A stretch of DNA of 64,000 nucleotides from assembly GCF_002892835.1 (NCBI RefSeq), contig NZ_PJMB01000010.1:1-64000 (forward strand), read 5' to 3'. This document shows, in pieces, positions 62,122 to 64,000 of this stretch. Numbering within the stretch: position 1 is the stretch's first letter; each line of letters opens with the position of its first letter. The DNA comes from Arthrobacter sp. AFG7.2. GTDB lineage: Bacteria; Actinomycetota; Actinomycetes; Actinomycetales; Micrococcaceae. The translations under genes were made by a program, and so were the position numbers. The notes below the pieces were generated by a model. That model ran no database searches, was not told where the DNA came from, and was given only the letters and a program-made list of their open reading frames with translations.

Positions 62122-63330
62122 CTAGATCTGCTTGAGCGCCTGTTCCAGGTCACCAATCAGATCGTCCGCGTCCTCAAGGCCCACCGAAAGCCGCACCACG
62201 CCGTCGCTCAAGCCGATGGCTGCCCGTCCCTCCGGACCCATCGCACGGTGCGTGGTGGTGGCCGGGTGCGTGATGAGGGACTTGGCGTCTCCGAGGTTGT
62301 TGGAGATGTCGATGATTCTCAAACCGTCCAGCAGCGCAAAGGCGGCTTCCTTGCCTGAGCGGCCACCCGTCGTCGCAAGCTCCAAGGTAAGGACGGTCCC
62401 GCCGGCGCTCATCTGCTTTGCGGCCAGCTCATACTGCGGGTGCGACTTCAGGAGCGGGTACTTCACCCAGCTCACGGCAGGCTGCTGCTCCAGCCACTCG
62501 GCGAGCCGCAGGGCGGTGGCCGAGGAGTGGTTCACGCGCAGCGCCATGGTCTCCAGGCCCTTGGTCAGAACCCAGGCGTTGAAAGCGGACAACGCCGGGC
62601 CGGTGTGGCGCATCAGCTGCTTTACGGGGCCGTCGATGAACTCCTTCGTGCCCAGGATGGCGCCGCCAAGCACCCTGCCCTGGCCGTCGATGTGCTTGGT
62701 GCCGGAGTAGACAATGACGTCCGCGCCAAACTGCCCGCAGCGCTGCAGCAGGGGAGTGGCAAACACATTGTCGACGACGACAGTTGCCCCCGCGGCATGC
62801 GCAAGTTCGCTGACTGCGGCGATGTCCACGATCTCCTGCATCGGGTTTGACGGCGATTCAAAGAAGACGGCTGTGGTGGGCTCGGAGAGTGCTGCGCGCC
62901 ACTGCTCCAGGTCGGGTCCGTCCACGAAGACCGTTTCCACGCCCCACCGCGGCAGGATCTCGTTGAGGATCACAAAGCAGGATCCGAACAGCGAGCGTGC
63001 TGCAACCACACGGTCGCCGGCTGCCAGCAGGGCACCCAAAGCCGTGAATACCGCGGACATGCCGGACGCCGTCGCAAAGCATGCCTCAGTTCCCTCGAGG
63101 AGGCGGAGCCGTTCCTGGAAGGTGGCCACGGAGGGATTGCCGTACCGGGAGTAGACAAAGCGCTCGTCCTCGCCCGTGAAGGCGCGTTCGGCAGCAGCAG
63201 CGGATTCGTACACGAACCCGGAGTTCAGGAAGATGGCTTCGCTGGTTTCCTGGAAGTTGGTGCGGTCCAGCCCGCCGCGAACAGCCTGCGTGTCGGGGCT
63301 CCAGCCGGCGGCGTCTTCGTTGAAGGTCAC
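62122..63330 (-). CDS. metZ: O-succinylhomoserine sulfhydrylase
   Basis: 402 residues, PLP-dependent Cys/Met metabolism fold. The PLP lysine lies in DVIVYSGTKHIDGQGRVLGG; NPTxxxLE-type substrate loops and the ASGMSAVFTALG helix are present. It forms homocysteine from O-succinylhomoserine and sulfide in methionine synthesis. GTG start. It follows the rhodanese gene with only a few bases between, consistent with shared sulfur metabolism. Confidence 0.93.
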   Translation of the reverse strand: MTFNEDAAGWSPDTQAVRGGLDRTNFQETSEAIFLNSGFVYESAAAAERAFTGEDERFVYSRYGNPSVATFQERLRLLEGTEACFATASGMSAVFTALGALLAAGDRVVAARSLFGSCFVILNEILPRWGVETVFVDGPDLEQWRAALSEPTTAVFFESPSNPMQEIVDIAAVSELAHAAGATVVVDNVFATPLLQRCGQFGADVIVYSGTKHIDGQGRVLGGAILGTKEFIDGPVKQLMRHTGPALSAFNAWVLTKGLETMALRVNHSSATALRLAEWLEQQPAVSWVKYPLLKSHPQYELAAKQMSAGGTVLTLELATTGGRSGKEAAFALLDGLRIIDISNNLGDAKSLITHPATTTHRAMGPEGRAAIGLSDGVVRLSVGLEDADDLIGDLEQALKQI

Positions 63331-63741
63331 TTAGTTCTTTCCCAGGTTGGTGGGCAGGCCGCGGTTCTTCCAGCCGTTGACCGTGCGTTCGCCGAAGCGG
63401 TCCGGCTCGCCCTCGAAGCCCTCAAGGACGTTGTAGGAGGTGAAGCCCGCCTGCGTTGCAGCTATCGCCGCGGCAATGGACCGCTGGCCTGAGCGGCACA
63501 GGAACACCAGTTCGGTTGAACGGTCCTCCGGAGCCTGCTGGTTCAGGTCAATGATGAAGTCGGGGTTCGGAATACCGCCCGGGAAGGACCACTGGATGAA
63601 GAGGGGATCGTTGTCCGTGGCTTTGGTATCGGGAATCCCGATGTGCGCCCACTCGCCTTCGGTCCGGACGTCCACCAGGACGGCGCCCTGTTCCAGCTTT
63701 TCCCAGGCCTCCTGGGGCGTCAGGTCTCCGGCGTAGCTCAT
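63331..63741 (-). CDS. Rhodanese-domain protein
   Basis: 136 residues, single rhodanese domain. Active-site loop LVFLCRSGQRSIAAA has the catalytic Cys. The N-terminal segment ends VLVDVRTEGEWAHIGIPDTKAT. It may pass sulfane sulfur to the metZ step downstream, since the two are adjacent and metZ starts directly after its stop. ATGA overlap with the upstream DUF1737 gene. Confidence 0.93.
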   Translation of the reverse strand: MSYAGDLTPQEAWEKLEQGAVLVDVRTEGEWAHIGIPDTKATDNDPLFIQWSFPGGIPNPDFIIDLNQQAPEDRSTELVFLCRSGQRSIAAAIAATQAGFTSYNVLEGFEGEPDRFGERTVNGWKNRGLPTNLGKN

Positions 63742-64000
63742 GCGTGGCCCTCGCCGTCGAAGTCAAGGTCCTCGCCCGCGGACTCGAGATCGTCAACAGC
63801 GTAGGCGACGGCGGCATCCGCTGACGCAATGGCTGCCGGCAGGACCACGGCCTGCGCCACGATGACGCTGGTGCCGTTGAAGGTTGCGGCGGGGCTGCCA
63901 TGCAGCACGTACCCCTCGGCCAAGGCGTTCGAGATCCGTTCGCAGAATTCGCGGTTGTCCGATCCGCTGATGAGGCGGTAGGACAGTTTTTCTTCAGGGG
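63738..64000 (-). CDS. DUF1737 protein (partial, runs off the right edge)
   Basis: About 87 codons of the C-terminal part are present; the start is outside the window. The part shown begins PEEKLSYRLISGSDNREFCERISNALAEGY and VLHGSPAATFNGTSVIVAQAVVLP, which matches DUF1737. The end is acidic (DLESAGEDLDFDGEGHA). It overlaps the rhodanese start as ATGA, so the three genes form an operon. Function unknown. Confidence 0.85.
   Translation of the reverse strand, partial: PEEKLSYRLISGSDNREFCERISNALAEGYVLHGSPAATFNGTSVIVAQAVVLPAAIASADAAVAYAVDDLESAGEDLDFDGEGHA

Overview
The window is chromosomal DNA from a high-GC actinobacterium, most likely Arthrobacter, Pseudarthrobacter or a close relative in the Micrococcaceae. 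The pointers are the actinobacterial 5S rRNA end, a C-terminally plain HU protein, the copper-domain/CtaG fusion, two DUF222-HNH proteins, a DUF4235/DUF4383 background and an ECF thiamine transporter behind a TPP riboswitch. These are family-level recognitions made by reading the sequence; no database search was run.

Layout. 1-8 kb: end of an rRNA operon, HU, a CopD-CtaG copper/cytochrome oxidase assembly fusion coupled to a thioredoxin-NHL protein, a membrane-anchored protein and a HerA-type ATPase. 8-13 kb: a GNAT remnant, a DUF222-HNH protein and a secreted 775-residue coiled coil built from regular 28-residue units. 12.8-20.6 kb: small-molecule oxidoreductases (DJ-1/PfpI, aldo/keto reductase, LLM flavin enzyme), a 14-helix drug exporter, an amine oxidase, a frame-broken AEC transporter and panD. 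19.6-26 kb: a LysR regulator, an amino-acid permease and putA; permease and putA share a 39-bp upstream element, which suggests one proline-use regulon. 26-33 kb: a second LysR facing an exporter, an AlaDH-family enzyme, tRNA-Gly(CCC), a START-like protein and a secreted CAP-domain protein.

33-41 kb: dcd, then a long minus-strand chain Gfo/Idh - DUF6807 - cupin - LacI - KhtT - KhtU, with ATGA overlaps through KhtT. A pair of LacI-type operators lies at its head and a UMF1-type transporter upstream. This looks like a sugar-derivative catabolic operon whose transcript may also carry a K+/H+ antiporter. 41-48 kb: a complete six-gene Mrp Na+/H+ antiporter operon (A, C, D, E, F, G).

48-53 kb: a translationally coupled trio (haem-oxygenase-fold di-metal enzyme, GT2 glycosyltransferase, CDGSH Fe-S protein), DUF4383 behind a palindrome, and a YbdK-type carboxylate-amine ligase. 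53-56 kb: TPP riboswitch and the YkoE-YkoD-YkoC transporter. 56-64 kb: a secreted GH25-like protein, an unusual XRE-MurA fusion, a second YbdK ligase, a second DUF222-HNH protein, DUF1905, and a metZ-rhodanese-DUF1737 operon that runs off the right edge.

The strongest candidates for something undescribed are the 28-residue-repeat coiled coil with one cysteine at each end, the HTH-MurA fusion with a likely leaderless autoregulated promoter, and the HDO-GT2-CDGSH trio.
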